From NCBI RefSeq assembly GCF_032362555.1, contig NC_083528.1:4464001-4528000 (forward strand): a DNA stretch of 64,000 bases. Direction: 5' to 3'. Below, piece after piece: positions 23,201 to 38,200 of the stretch; position 1 is the first letter of the stretch; each line of letters opens with the position of its first letter. The notes under the pieces are model-generated. The model worked only from the letters and a program-made list of their open reading frames with translations. It was not told the origin of the DNA and made no database searches. Both the position numbers and the translations under genes were made by a program. Origin of the DNA: Amyelois transitella. Its lineage: Eukaryota > Arthropoda > Insecta > Lepidoptera > Pyralidae.

Positions 23201-26200
23201 AATTGAATGATCTTTCTATAACAAAGTAACCAAACTAACCAATCATATCAGTGATGGCGTCAGCCTTGATCTCAGCGGCCAGTCTGGTCTCCGTGTCCAT
23301 CCAGTCCAGATTCTTGAGGTTTCTCTTGAAAGCGTTCCGAATGTTGTCGATCATAATCTCGCCTTGGGTTTTGGCTTCTCCGTGGAAGACTTCTCGGACA
23401 AACATGGCGCCGACAGCAAAGCCTAGAGAAAGATATAAAGTTAAAAATACGTCATCAGTTGCCATGATATATACGTACAGAAATTAGAACGCGTTATTAC
23501 AATATATACCTACTCTTGTATTTTGTGTTTTTCAATAAAATCTTTTTCATTATAGGACAAAGATATGTAACGATATGCAATTGTAGCTTGGGACTCAGAA
23601 AATAAATCTAACACTAAATTGAGTGAGGTGTGATTGAAAGTTGACCAGGGAATTATGGTATCTCCCATTTTAATATCTAAATGCATAAATTTAAAAAATC
23701 TCTTATAACCGTTTCTACGAAAGAAGAACTTAGTGCTCTCCTACACTTCCAAAGAAACACATACGTCAAATTTTAGTTGCGTATGTCCAGCAGTTTCGAG
23801 TGTCAATTTCATCACTCAGAGTTTTAAAATATTGATTGATTGATGAAAACCAGGCTTACCAATAGCATTGTTAGTGTCAGTGACGCAGTATCTCCAAGAT
23901 TCTTCAGTGCCTTCTGATCCAAACAGCGCCTTCCTCAATATTTTAGTAGCATCCCGGAAATTCTTTGAAAGGTAGGGAGATAGTGAGCGGGAGACTTGCC
24001 ACATCATGTAGCTGGTAAGAGTCCTGGAAATAGGAGCAGGCACTTATAATCTTCAAGAAAATATGAGTAGAAATACAGAATATAAAGAAGAGAGAAGCAA
24101 CTGTTCTGTTCTTTACATCTGCTGAATTTTATATCAACTTATTTATGATGTTGTACTAAGACTCTATGATAGGATAGATCTCAAATCACAGAAGTCAACT
24201 GCACATAGTTTATGATCAATAATACATGGAGCATTAAAAGTTTATGAACATAAAGTGCTTCTTACTTTTTATCTTCTTCAGTTCTGCTGTATTTCATGAT
24301 GACTTGCGTCAAATTCCTGAAGTAATCAGGGGCATACACGACTATCGTTTCTGTGTCTGATATCTAAAAAACACGGAAATTATTGATACCAATAACGCAC
24401 TAATAATAAGACATTATTTTCATTTGCAGTGTTAAGTAAATATTTAAAGTTAATTGAATTGTTACTTACACTTCTGTTAACCAATTCGAATGCATCATTG
24501 AAGAACAGAGACCAATTTAAAAATGGCGCTTCTTTTTGCCATTGTTTTATCGTAAAAGGATTGTACAACCCTTCTTCATCTCTTCGTTCTTCAGACGGTG
24601 TAGTTATATTAGCTAGGTCCGTTTCGAATTGTATCACTCTGTTCATTTGAGCCCTAGCCTCGGATTTATTAGCCCCTAACAGTACACAGACTCTAGTCAT
24701 GTAGTCTAAGTATGCGTCCAAGACTTTTTTATGAGCTGTTTTGTTTAAATAGTTGTCCCTTGTTGGTAAATTCAAACCCCCTTGGTCAAGCTGAAAAACA
24801 ATAAGTTAAATTTTATTGATTTTTTAATGGTTATATTCATTTACTTAAATTTTTAAGAAATGTTTAGTGCTTAGAAATTTGACATTTAGATAGATTTAAA
24901 ACCACAAAATGGAAAACTAACAATAATATAAAGTCTTCGATCAAGTAAGTATGTAGATCAAGTTTAATTTTTTGCTGTAATAAGTTATCTATTTTCTATA
25001 ATGTTCGGTTCAGTACACTTATTCTGTTGTTGACGTAGCCAAGTTACAAAATAATTATTTGTTTTAACCAGTTAATTGTTAAATACTTACTACAATGACG
25101 TGTCTGGAAGAATTCCTGTCGTCCTCCGTCACAGCCCAATTGAACAGTCCCCCTAAATTGTACCTGTAAATATGACATCTAGTTTGAACTAAATTGTACT
25201 GATATCCAATATTGCTGAGATTATAATAAAAACGTGGACTTTGGGTGACTGCGAGGTATTTCTGCAATGCATTTTTTTGGCTAAAACATTATGAGAAAAA
25301 GATTTATATTTTCATTATTAAAAGAAATACTTAAACTCTGCAAAAGACTAAAAATCTGTTGTCACCTTTTCATCGTTCGTAAAGCTATAATAGTTAGCTA
25401 GACTTAATGGCAACGCAACATGCTTGATCACGGCTAGTCCGTCAAGAGATGATAAAAAAAAATACAAACAATTGAAAAACCTAACTAAAACATATACAAC
25501 TATTCTTAATTTTCTAAGTTACTTTACAATTACTCCCTATGAGTCTACATAATCATTCGAAGCTTTCCAATCATGTTTCTCAACACTTACGTATTCTGAA
25601 CATCCTGCAGCAACTTTTGCAAGTCCCATTTGGGTTGTTTGATCATGGTATTGGACAGTATGTGCCAGCCACCCAGCTTCTTGATGACGCTCACTAAAGG
25701 TTTCTCAGCTAACTTCTCAATCGTCTCATTGGTGTCTATACAAGCATCGTAGTAGATACGGGCCTTCGCTTCAGCTGTAGTTGGGTCGGAGAGGTTTACT
25801 TTATCTGGAATGAGTGCAAAAGATGGTACATTATCATTGTGAGTTTTCTGATGTTGTCTTGTATTGAAACTGGAAAATTTAGCTAAATGAATTGATTTCA
25901 TAAAATACTTCACTACGTCAACTTAGTTTTTTTATGCTGTAGTCAGGTCTCCGAAAGCACTAAAAATAGATGTATAGATGAAACCCAAGAATATACTTCT
26001 TGCAAAATTTGTTTGTGATGTCAAAATCTCATCAGGTAAAGCTGTAGGTACAAGAACTTTGACATGAAGTCATAACATAACATATAGGTAATCACGTCTA
26101 TATATCCCCTGCGGGGTAAACATAGCCAACAGTCATCAAAAGCCTGAAAGGCCACGTTCAGCTGCTTGGCTAAATGATAAAATTGAGATTCAAGTAGTTG

Positions 26201-29200
26201 CTAGCCTTTAACATGAAGTCAGTGTAAAATAAAACTAAATTAAATAAATATCGAGTAAATTTAAGAACCACATCAAACCGCTATAGTCCTAGAGCCTGAG
26301 ATAAGTCAAATTTTAAATTCAGTTCTTTTTCATGATTCACACATTGGAAAAATATACAGTACTTTATCGTTTCTAACTCAAAATGCACGACAAACACTCT
26401 GAATCTAAGTTATATTAGAATATTGTGGTTGCTAATTTTCAATTTAAACCAGTGTATAAATAGCCAAACGGGAAAGAAGTTTATCGCAGGCAGTGGGTGT
26501 AAAAAGCCTGATATAATGATGAAGACAAAAATTTAAAAAAAAAACTTAACAAAATAATAAAAACAATCTTAAAAATCACAACTTCCGCAACCTGAAGTTT
26601 ATACCAAACCTATATAGGACAAGTGTATTGTAGTTATTAATTTATTATAAAGTATTTTTTTATTATTTTTTATAAAGTTTTAAGCTAACAGATTGAAAGG
26701 CAGATAGGAGCACGCAATATTTAATAATGCCTATTCACTCTTGCCTCTTGGACTGAGGGAGTGGGAGGAATAGATTTTAGCAGTTCGCATAACAAAATAT
26801 TTGGCGAATCGAAAGGTGGAGATGTCGACCACTCTACCTCATGATTATCACTTACCTAAGACATTTGCGGATAGATTTGGATACACCTTTTAAGAATAGT
26901 AATAAGAACATATTTAATTGGTGATATCGTAAATCTTCAGATTAAGACACTGACCAAAAAATTGAAACAAGTGTTGTAAACCTTAGTAGGAAAACTATCG
27001 TATTTGTAAACAAACGCCCCAAAAGTAACAATCTAATTTATCGTTACAAAGCAAATACAAATCGTCGAAATTCACGAGAGCACACTAATTTGATATGAGT
27101 ATGATGTGTAACAAAATATTGTACAGTCGGGTACAATATCGTTAAGTAGCTATGACGTGGCACTTCTAATGGCGCCACAAGATAAACATAAAAAATCATA
27201 CGACTTGTAGCTAAACGCAATGATACGAGTATCATTCCAGTTTAAGCTTCATTGAGATGTTCTTCTAGTAAGTTTATTGGGAAGACAAATGCCAGTAGTT
27301 CTACTGGTTCACGTGATGATGCACATCTTTTGTAGCACGCACAGCATCAGCTAACTAACTTTTGTAGGCACATACTGAATAAACGATATTGGTATCTCTG
27401 TGCCGAAAATTAAGATCCTGAGCTTCACCTTTTTTTGAAATAACAAGTATCTTGAAATAAAAACTTCTATTTAATGTAAACTAATAATTGGAAATATGAA
27501 TTGTATGCATTGTTGAGTTACCCTTGCACGGAATATCAGACGAGAGTTGTAAAAATACTAAATTAAGCAAACAATAATTGGTTATTTCAGTCTTAGGTAA
27601 CACACACTTCAGAACCATTTTAAATTACATGAATTTATCAATTTTGGAATACAAAAGGACTATTGACTGTTGGTAGTAGTCCTTACTTGTGTAAGTTAAT
27701 TTAGTACCGCATTTCACACACATATCACGTCTTAATTCCTAGCGGGGTTAATGCCAATAACCTTGCCATTTAGGTAATTTCTAAGAAAACCGCGTTTTTG
27801 ATGATTTGTGATATCGTTAAATCGAAATTATCACTTTTCTCGCCGAATGTACCGACAGAAAAATTCATGGTAACAATAATAAATAAATATTCAAATATTG
27901 TATTTTCTAATAACCACGTCTTTATACGGTATAATAGCTGCGATACGTCTTGTATTTGATTTTCTCTTTTGGATCGCTAATATTTCGCAATATTTTATTG
28001 TATTTTCCTGAAAAATGGTACATGTGTGTAGGAGGGCATTCTAATTCTATTATCAATAAAAACGTATTATTTGCTTCATGAAAAAAAAAACTGGTTTTGT
28101 ATTTATTAAGTTTTGCCAGTTAGTAAGTATTGTGTCCCATTTATACAAAAAATGAATAAATTTTGAAGTTGAATTTGGCTTACCTAGAGCAAATCGGATA
28201 ATCAACTGATTTTGCAGCTCAATCTTGCTGAAGATCCCCCAACTGGACTTGCCCTCAGGGATAGGGTTGTTCTTCATCCATCCCCCGCAGGCGAACTCGT
28301 AGAAGTCCTCGCAGGGATCCTGGGATTCGTCCAATGCTCTCGCCACTTCACTAGCCGTGTAGATACAGGAGCCAGAGAGACAGATTGCTGAAAAATAAAT
28401 TAAGAAATTAAAATTTATTATATTTTTCCTCAACTTTGACTTGGGAAAAAAGGAAAAATGTAAAATGTTTCTCTACCAGCGCAGATCATAAAAGTCAAAT
28501 GTGTGCAATAAACTGTGTTTAGTTAATTAATAACACCGTAGGCACGATTTTTCTATCTGTCCGTCCGCCAATAGATTTGTGTGAGATCATACTAAGGTAA
28601 TTATAGGCACTCGTATTGCAAAGCAAATGGTAAATGCATTACGGTACATACCTTATTATAATTACTGCAATCTGCAGTTCATGACATGTAGCTAATTTGT
28701 TGTTAGTTTCAAGACTTGCATTTTCTAGCTGTGTAAATATCGAAAAAGATAAGAATTGGAATTCCCGCATCTCTATTTCCCGATACATACAACTTGGGAA
28801 TTTCAAGGCAAGAGTAAATAGTCACTATTTGAGCGTTGCGCAATGAAGCTTACTACAGGCAGATTGATCAAACACACTCAAATCTTTAAAAAAAACAAAG
28901 ATACTCGTAAATGAAAGTGCATAAGGTCTTACAACTCATTCAGCCTACACCTGTGTGAACGCGTGGGTTATCAAAATATTGAGTGTGCTTGTTTTTGTGT
29001 TATTGTTTTATATTTACACATTGTTTGTTGATAGTTCGTAATGCAGATAAGGAAGTACCTAATTGTTTGTATCGCCTCTCATTATCATTGTTTGTGATGC
29101 GTGCGAATTTGATTGCCCTAAACTGTTTTTGATCGTTGTCCAATTGATGAGCAGTTTAAAAATATACTTATATGAGTTTACGAAGTCGTGGACATAGAAT

Positions 29201-32200
29201 GATTTGAAAGAAGAAATTATATTTCAATTACATAGTATCTTAAAATACTAGATGAACCTGTTCTGGCAAAAGTTTTTTCTCGTAAAATTAAGGTATTACA
29301 AATTAACAAACTTTTATTAATTTGATCGATATTCCTACGTACATTATTTACATACCTACATTCTTTATATTCTTACCTGACACTATTTGAATCTCAATTA
29401 TATCATTATGTCGCATATCAACTGAACGTGGCCTATCAGTCTTTCAAGACTGCTGGCTGTCTACCCCGCAAGAAAATGAAGATATAAACGTGATCATATG
29501 AATGAATGACTGATATACTATAGTTTTTACCGGGATAAAAGTACCCTTTGTCCATTTCCACACGTGATATTTCAAGAAGATTCATTTAGTAGATAACGCG
29601 TGAAGAGACAAAAAAAAAATAAACCTACTTTCGCATTTACTAATTATATTAGTTGGTTCCGTGTGGTTCCTGGCACCAATAAAAAAAAGAATAAGACCAC
29701 TCCATCTCGTTCCCATGGATGTCGTAAAAGGCGACTAAGGGATAGGCTTATAAACTTTGGATTCTTCTTTTAGGCGATGGGCTAGCAACCCGTCACTATT
29801 TGAATCTCAATTCAATCATAAAGCCAAACAGCTGAACGTGGCCTATCAGTATTTTCAAGACTGTTGGCTCTGTCTACCCCGCATGGGATATAGACGTGAT
29901 TATATGTATGTATGTTTTAGTCAGGATTACTCACTGCCATGAGTGTAAGGTTTCTCGCAGTCCGGCACTCTGATGTAGGAGCCGTGGGGGATGAGGAGTA
30001 GCGTCCCGAGCAGCAAAACGAAGACCAGCAGGATCCCACTGAGGATCATCAGGAACCTCTCCAGGCGGGTGCGCTGGTGCCATCCTATGAACGATATGCC
30101 CTGAAACAAGGATTAATTGCGTTAGGCAGTAGAAAATTACTAGTACTTTTGCATACACACATATACATATGGTCACGTCTATATCCCTTGCGGGGTAGAC
30201 AGAGCCAACAGTCTTGAAAAGACTGAATGGCCACGTTCAGCTATTTCTCTTAATGATAGAATTGAGATTCAAATAGTGACAGGTTGCTAGCCCATCGCCC
30301 TAAAAAGAAAACCAAGTTTGTCAGCCTATCCCATAGTCGCCTTTTACGACATCCATGGGAAAGAGATGGAGTGGTCCTATTCTTTTTTGTATTGGTGCCG
30401 GGAACCACACGGCACTAGTACTTTTGCCTCTTGAAAAAAGAAGGTTTATGAATAGAATTACAGATATTGTAAAGAGAACTTACAGGAAGTCAAGATACGG
30501 TTCAGAATAGGTGCTGAGTAATCCCTTCACTTCACTACATATTATAAAGTCCACGTATTTAATCTGTTTGTAAACATGCGCTAATTTCGGAAAGTTATGG
30601 ACGGCAAAATCCGTCCAAATCCTGTTTGAAATGATGGTTTTACGACATCCATTGGAACGAGATAAAGTGGTCCTTTTATTTTTTCTATTGGTGCCTGAAA
30701 CCACACGGTTACAATATTGCGCAATTTATTTATCAAGATATGGTCTTTAAAATCTATACCAACGCAGATATAAGGGATATGTTACAGTCAAATCTATTTT
30801 CATATTCGAAGTATAATAAGTCTTTGTGTAGCCAATAAACGGCACGGCCTAAACGTATACACTGTCTATTTATAAACGTGGACTTTGGAAATGCAGATTT
30901 GATCTTCAATGTACTGCACTGTGCACTCTAACATGAGATAGAATTGAGGCGATGGTCTTAGTTGTTTCATCCATCAGGTCTTCAGGCCTTGGTTTATATA
31001 CATACATAGAATACATACATATGGTCACGTCTATATCCCTTGCGGGGCAGACAGAGCCAACAGTCTTGGAAAGACTGAATGGCAACGTTCAGCTATTTGG
31101 CTTAATGATATAATTGAGATTTAAATAGTGACAAGGTTGCTAGCCTTTCGCCTAAAAAAGAACCCCAAGATTGTTTAGCCTATCCCTTAGTCGCCTTTTA
31201 CGACATCCATGGGAAAGAGATGGAGTGCTCCTATTCTTTTTTGTATTGGTGCCGGGAGCCACACGGCCTTGGTTTATATTCTTGGATTAATTCATTCATT
31301 AACCACGGGTACGCGCCGTTATTGATACTACTTTTAATACTAAAAAGTCAATAATAACAATCAATTAATTTATTTGTTTCCGTGCTCATCCTTGTGAAGA
31401 TAGCATGAAGTGTGCCTGCCAGGTGCTTCTCTTCCCGTGCAAATTGTAAAAGTCAATTAAGGGAAAAGCTTATAAACTTGAGTTTGCTGATTGTTCTTTT
31501 AAGCGATGGGCAAGCAACCCGTCACTATTGAATCTTAATTCCATCAAGCCATACAGCTGAACGCGCCCTTCCGTCTTTTTGAGATTGTTGTCTCTGTGTA
31601 CCCCGTAAGAGTTAAAGACGTTATTTTTTTTTATTTTCCTCTGGCAGAAAACGTGTGGTTCCCGGCACCTATACAAAAAAGAATAGGACCACTCCATCTC
31701 TTTCCCCTGGATGTCGTAAAAGGCGACTAAGGGATAGGCTTACAAACTTGGGATTCTTTTCTAGATGATGAGCTGTCACTATTTGAATCTCAATTTCATC
31801 ATTAAGCTAAATAGCTGAACGTTGCCATTCAGTCTTTTCAAGACTTTTGGCTCTGTCTACCCCGTAAGGGATATAGACGTGACCATATGTATGTAGAAAA
31901 CGTACAAACAGTTGTTGCCACGCTGACGTCTTACAGAACGTAAACATGGTAATAATAATTTGTTGTTTACGTGCTGACTATAAACAGTTAGTCCGCTGAC
32001 ACGCAAAATAAAAGTACAAAAGATAAATCGTCAGTTTTATGTTTACTGGATTACAAAGTATGATTCTTTCCCTTTTAATTAACAAATAAATTAATTTGCA
32101 TTATTTTATATTATGTAAAAATTGTAAGCTTGTCTGAAGAAGTAATTAATGTGGATGAAGCGAATGAGGTTTGTAGGGATCGTGGAAAATGCAAAGTAGT

Positions 32201-35200
32201 GACTTCCCCCACGGGAAGAGGTAAGATTTTATGTGTGTATGTGAATGTTTATTGTGATTGACTTTTTGCTCTCTTACTTAGCTTTCGTCTATGTCTCCTC
32301 TCGCGCAAAATGTAATATCATACACCGTTTTCATCGCGACGCTGTTTTCATCGCGCGAAAATCTATCGCTGTACACCGTTTCACTTCATAATAAAAAGCG
32401 AAAGAGCGACAGTTTATCGCGCTATAAAAACGGGGCTTCACACTGAACACATATTCTAAATTTATCACGCTCTCAATGCTTTTCTTAGAAAATATACCAG
32501 AGTTCATAAGTTTATCTTTGTCATGATTTAATGCTTATTCAGAGGGTATTATTCAATCAATTATTCATTTATTAGAAATATAGCTATAGTCCGCGATTTT
32601 ATTATGTCGGGAGACTTATTAAAAACAATAAATGTGTGCGGAGAAGCAGCTGCTACGTTTTCTCTTCCCTACCAGCCCAGTATCGAAGCATTTACTTAGC
32701 TTATATTTATAAGAAAAAGCTGTTAAGGAACCATTACAAGAAGCTGTAGAGAACCAGAAAATGTATATTGACTATTATACAGCGTGACTTTTAATTCAAC
32801 TGCATTTTAACTGTTAAGTGTACTCATCTAAAAGATATTTGAAAACGTTAATAGAAAAATATCAGTTCATATTTCAGAAAGTACGAAAAAATATTAAAGG
32901 TATCAAAATCCACGTTCCTAAATACGTCATATCATCCCGGCCGGCGGAAATGCGACGCGTAAGATTCAGAGGTCAACGGCACAATTCATTCAGCTGAGCG
33001 ATCTCAACAACTCTGTACTTTACTTAATCTTGATACTAGAAAAATAATTTAATTTTCAGACATTTATTTACATGTTTTGTTTTAATTTCTTTTTGTAGTA
33101 TTGGTCTTTAATAAAGCGTGTGACGTAGTTTTTGAGGGTTTTTAAAATGTGAAAATGATGACGTTTAATTTAAATAGAAATAGGCTCAAACGGCTCAGAA
33201 GCTTGGGTATAGTCTATGTTTAAAAGGATGCAGTTGTTTTAAATGTCACCCTGTATAGTAGTGGGTTACGTAAACAGAAGAGGTCGGTGGTGATGCGTAT
33301 GGTTCCGGTTTAAATCCTACGTCGGCTATATAAATATGACTCTCTTCTGGTTATGTCCATTAGTTTGAGTGCCAACCGACCGAAAACATCCTGTAATAAC
33401 CTACCCATTCAGGCAAATGAAATAACCATGATCCAATATGAGTTAGGTTCTCCTTCAAAGGTTGCGAAGGTCAGATGGAAGTCGTTACTTGTGTAAACCT
33501 GACTCCCACAATCCAGGATCCATGGTCAAGATCGAGCCCCTGGGTTTCTCTCCAGAGTGGTGAGGTTGTAACTGGGATTAACGCCAGCCCCCGTAGCATG
33601 GCACGCGCGACGCCGTTTTTATCGCGCTAAAAACTATCTTATCCTATTATATCATAATTATGTCATAATAAAAATTTAAACAGCAATAGTTTATCGCGCG
33701 GTAGTTTTTTTTTTATAAAAATTGAGTCGCTCTTACCACTGCAGGGAGGATGATGGCAGGAGTAGGAAGGAAGTGTGGTACGTGAACAAGATTCCCATGA
33801 GAACAATATCGTCAATGTATGTTACCATCTGTGATCACTTATATGAATGCCTTCTTTGTCAGTTGAATGACTATGATGACTATACATGTGCTATTGACGT
33901 CTGTAACGAGACAGCTGACTTGTAACGGACACTTGTGCAAGCAGTAATTGTTTATTAGCCAAGTTGTGAAAGTACTTCACTATAGTTCAATTAGAAGTTT
34001 TTGTTAATTAATGTCCGCGTAGATCTATATGTGAATTTCGGCTTTAAGATAGAATTGAGATTTAAATAGTGACAGGTTGCTAGCTCATGGCCTTCAAAGA
34101 AGAATCCCAAGCTTTTACTTAGTCGCCTTTTCGACATCCATGGGAGAGATATGGAGTGGTCCTATTCTTTTTTCTGTTGGTGCCGGGGACCACACGGCGC
34201 TTGAAATTACACATTCAATAAACCAGAAAGTTAGGATTTTTTCTTTAAAAACAAGAAAATCCGGTCTTCAGGATAACAGATCAGCCCCCGTAGAAAAGGG
34301 GGTGAGTAATACAGAACTAAAGGGACACTATAGAGATTTAGAAAGGAGTCAAGAAAGAGTGCGCTGTTTGAGAGCAAACGCAAGAGCCGTGCACTCCTCC
34401 CATGATGCGGCGACCATAACCAGAAGGTTGGTAGACCCTTGGATGGTGATGGGTCAGTACTCAAACAGTTTCATATTTTTCGTCAAGAGTGATTAGATGA
34501 CTTGATAGAAATGATAAAGAAGATGATGAAAAAGATAATTGATGGAAAATAAAAAGGTCGAGACAAGTAGAAACATGTAGTCTCCTGCCTACCCTCCGGG
34601 ATAATAAATGTATGTATGTATGTAAATACATTCTTATATAAAATATATTGATGGCTAAGCAAGCCAGGCAGTATTGGGATTCAAATCACGTAGCCTCCGA
34701 CTAAGGGAATCGATACGGCGGGTGCGGGACGATTTATTAGCTTTAACGCTGTGAATATTCTAATAGCATTATAACGACATTATTTTAAAAAATGTTTATT
34801 TTTCTTATTTTATGTACCTATTCCCTTCCATAACCTTAATGTTTTTTTTTTGTGTGTCTTTCTTTTATATTTTTCACGTCATCTGTATGATTGAAATCTA
34901 GTTTAATACGTATATAAATATCACATGTTCCTAATTATTGTAAGTCTAACCTTATGAAGGTTGCTTATAATATCTTAATTTACACCCGTGGCTGAACCAG
35001 GCTTATGTATATTATACAGGGTGACATTTATTTCAACTGCATAAATTTAACTGTTAAGTGGACTCATCTAAAGGATATTTAAAAACGTTAAAAGAAAAAT
35101 ATCGGTTCATATTTCAGAAAGTACGAAAAAAAATAAAAGTATCAAAATCCACGATCCTAAATACGAAATATCACCCCGGCCGGCGGAAAAGCGACGCGTA

Positions 35201-38200
35201 AGATTCAGAGGTCAACGACACAATTCATTCAGCTGAGCGATCTCGACAACTCTGTACTTAATCTTGATACTAGAAAAATAATTTATTTTTCAGACATTTA
35301 TTTACATGTTTAGTTTTACTTTTTTTTGTAGTATTGGTCTTTAATAAAGCGTGTGACGTAGTTTTTGAGGGTTTTTTAAATGTGAAAATGATGACGTTTA
35401 ATTTAAATAAAAATAGGCTAAAACGGCTCAGAAGCATGGGTACAGTCTACGTTTAAAAGGATGCAGTTGTTTTAAATGTCACCCTGTATATATATATTAT
35501 TATTCATGGTCGAGTGCGAACCCCGGGCTCTTCTCCAGAGTGGTAAGGATGTAATCAGAACTACAGCCAGAAGGAAGAAGAAGCAGGTGAAGATGCCGAA
35601 AAAAGAGTATTTTAATTTATGACCCAACCATAGGCACCCCGCAGTAGGGCACGAGCGACGCCGTTTATATCGCGTGAAATCTATCATTGTCCCGTTGCAC
35701 GTCATAATAAAAAGTATAGTTTTTCGCGCGATAAATACGGCGTCGTGCGTGTCGCGGGTAAAAATATATTATCCAAATCGATTTGTCATAATTATACTAT
35801 AAGCTCAATTATTGTCATTAATTACTTTATTTATAATATAGTAATTATTGACAATAGTTATCTATAATCTTCACGTTGTTCAAACATGAAGAATACATAA
35901 AAGATTATTGTTACAGTATTTTCGAGGTCACATACGTCAGTAGGTCAATTTGTTCTAGACTAGACGACCCCATGGGGCGATGGAAATAGCCCCATAAATA
36001 TTTACTCTGGGCCCCGCCTAGACTGATGTTTCTATCAAAGGAAGATAATGATAACGTAACTTTAATACAAGATAGGTTAGTACATACATAAAATCACGTC
36101 TTAATCCCTTGCGGGGTAAACAAAGCCAACAGTTTACAACAATATGTTAATAATTTAATAAAAATAATATCAATTGAAGATGAAGATTAAAAATCATTGT
36201 AAACGTTACCTAAATGTCAGAGTAAAAACAAAAGAAAATTTACGTTTCTTCAATTATAAGTGGAAACCCTAATAAATAAAAACAATATCTTCACTTTGTT
36301 AAAACCGTTTTTTAAATAAAGTTTTAAACATACCAATAGGTATAAAATCTAATGTGATTAAAAAAAGCGAGGAAAGAGTATAGGTAAATCGACCCTTTAT
36401 ATGAAAAAGAGAAGTAAGAAAAAGAAAAAAATCACAGCGAAATTACAAAAAACAATACCATTCATTACCAAAAGTTTCATTCAATTTTATATATGTATTA
36501 TAATTTGAGTGCACTTGGTCTCAATGTGCCTGGAATCCCCGAGTTGTATGTATCGATGATGATGAAAGATTTAGCGAATCGTAAGTCTTTCTTCTTGAAG
36601 AACTTGATATTAACAGTAATGCATTAGAGGATTGCAACAATTAATAAATCAACAGATGTACATTAATAATTAAAACGCATATAATAATAAAAAAACCGAA
36701 TGTACCTCGCATAACACAACCATTGTCAATCATCGATATAATTAAATGCGCTCGCGCAGAAACAATAGCCACTGATGCAACCATCAAATTACTGAACAAT
36801 AAATCTTTTCCTGAATTATCTACGGGTGAAAAATTACATCATACAATAGTACTTACTCATTATAAGCTATTGTTGGAAATGTTTTTTTTCATTGACATAA
36901 ACTGATAGTAAACATGATTGTAGTTTTAAATGCTTCAAATCTATAATGGAATTACCTTTTTCCATGTAAGATTGAAATCTTACCAAGTGTGTTACTCGTG
37001 TATTTGACACATATCATGAATGTGTCCCTTAAAATATTTTTTTATAATATTTTTTTCTAGCCCTGTAAATAGCAGTAAATGTGCAACTTACATTGCCGCA
37101 TCTAAAGATAACCCAAGGGACTCTGACCTAGTGTCATCGCGCAGACGTGAGGCAGACGAGCTGTAAACTCATTGTCAATTGATGTTTCCTATTACGAGTA
37201 AATAAAGATAATGCCTGGTATGCAATCTACAGCCAGAACTATTTCTTCGTTCCTTTTTGCAGATTTTGTCTGGTTTTTATAGCAAAAGGATAACATCTAT
37301 ATATGTATGTATTGTATTAGATTATATCCCTTGCGGTGTGGACAGAGCAAAGAGTTTCGAAAAAACTGGAAGGCCACGTTCAGCTGTATGGTATTGGGAT
37401 TCAAATAGTGACAGGTTGCTAGCCCATCGCTTACAATAAGAATCCCATGTTTATAAACAAATAAAACAAAAGTTAAAAATGGTGCTGGCAAGCGATACTA
37501 ATTAAAAGTAAAACAAATGTTGGATTAGATTTTCTTGATCAATCACGGTTTCAGATTAATAGGATTTATAAAAGGTGTCCCGTAGTTCAGGTCTTAAGAT
37601 CATTAGCTCTCTTCTAACCCACTGGAAAATAATCTTGCTCGACTAAAAGTGGGTTTCAAATCACTTGACCCTTGATAGGTACCGACTCATTTGTCAAAAC
37701 TGTTTCAGATCAATACCTATATCTAATCGTTCGATATTTTATAAATATCTAGACAACAGAATCAGAACTCGTAGATATATAAATTTAGCATAAGTAAGGG
37801 CAGAAGGGCCCTACAGATAGATGGTTCACGGTTCAATGGACCCCTGACGTTAGAAATTTCAGATAGCTTGGCATTATGACCTACAATTGATAGCCGATTA
37901 GCACTTCCTGGACGGCTCGTATCCTGGTCTTGTTGACCAATTCTAGTTCAAAGCGAGCCGCTGTGGTTGGTGGGTGGTATCTGATGTTGCCAAGCCATAT
38001 ATTGGGTTGCCAAATTATATTTTTTGAATGGGTTTTAAACCAATGGATTGTATCAAAACCTACTAGAATTATTATTATTTACTCATCTATTTAAAATTGA
38101 TATATATACATATAATTACGTCTATATCCCTTGCGAGAAAACAGAGCCAATTAAAAGACCACGTTCAGCTGTTTGGCTCAATGACGGAATTAATATTCAA

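Noticed and set aside
35472..35705. 77-aa minus-strand frame
   Set aside because: Composed of MITE end, SINE and GC-rich palindrome sequence.
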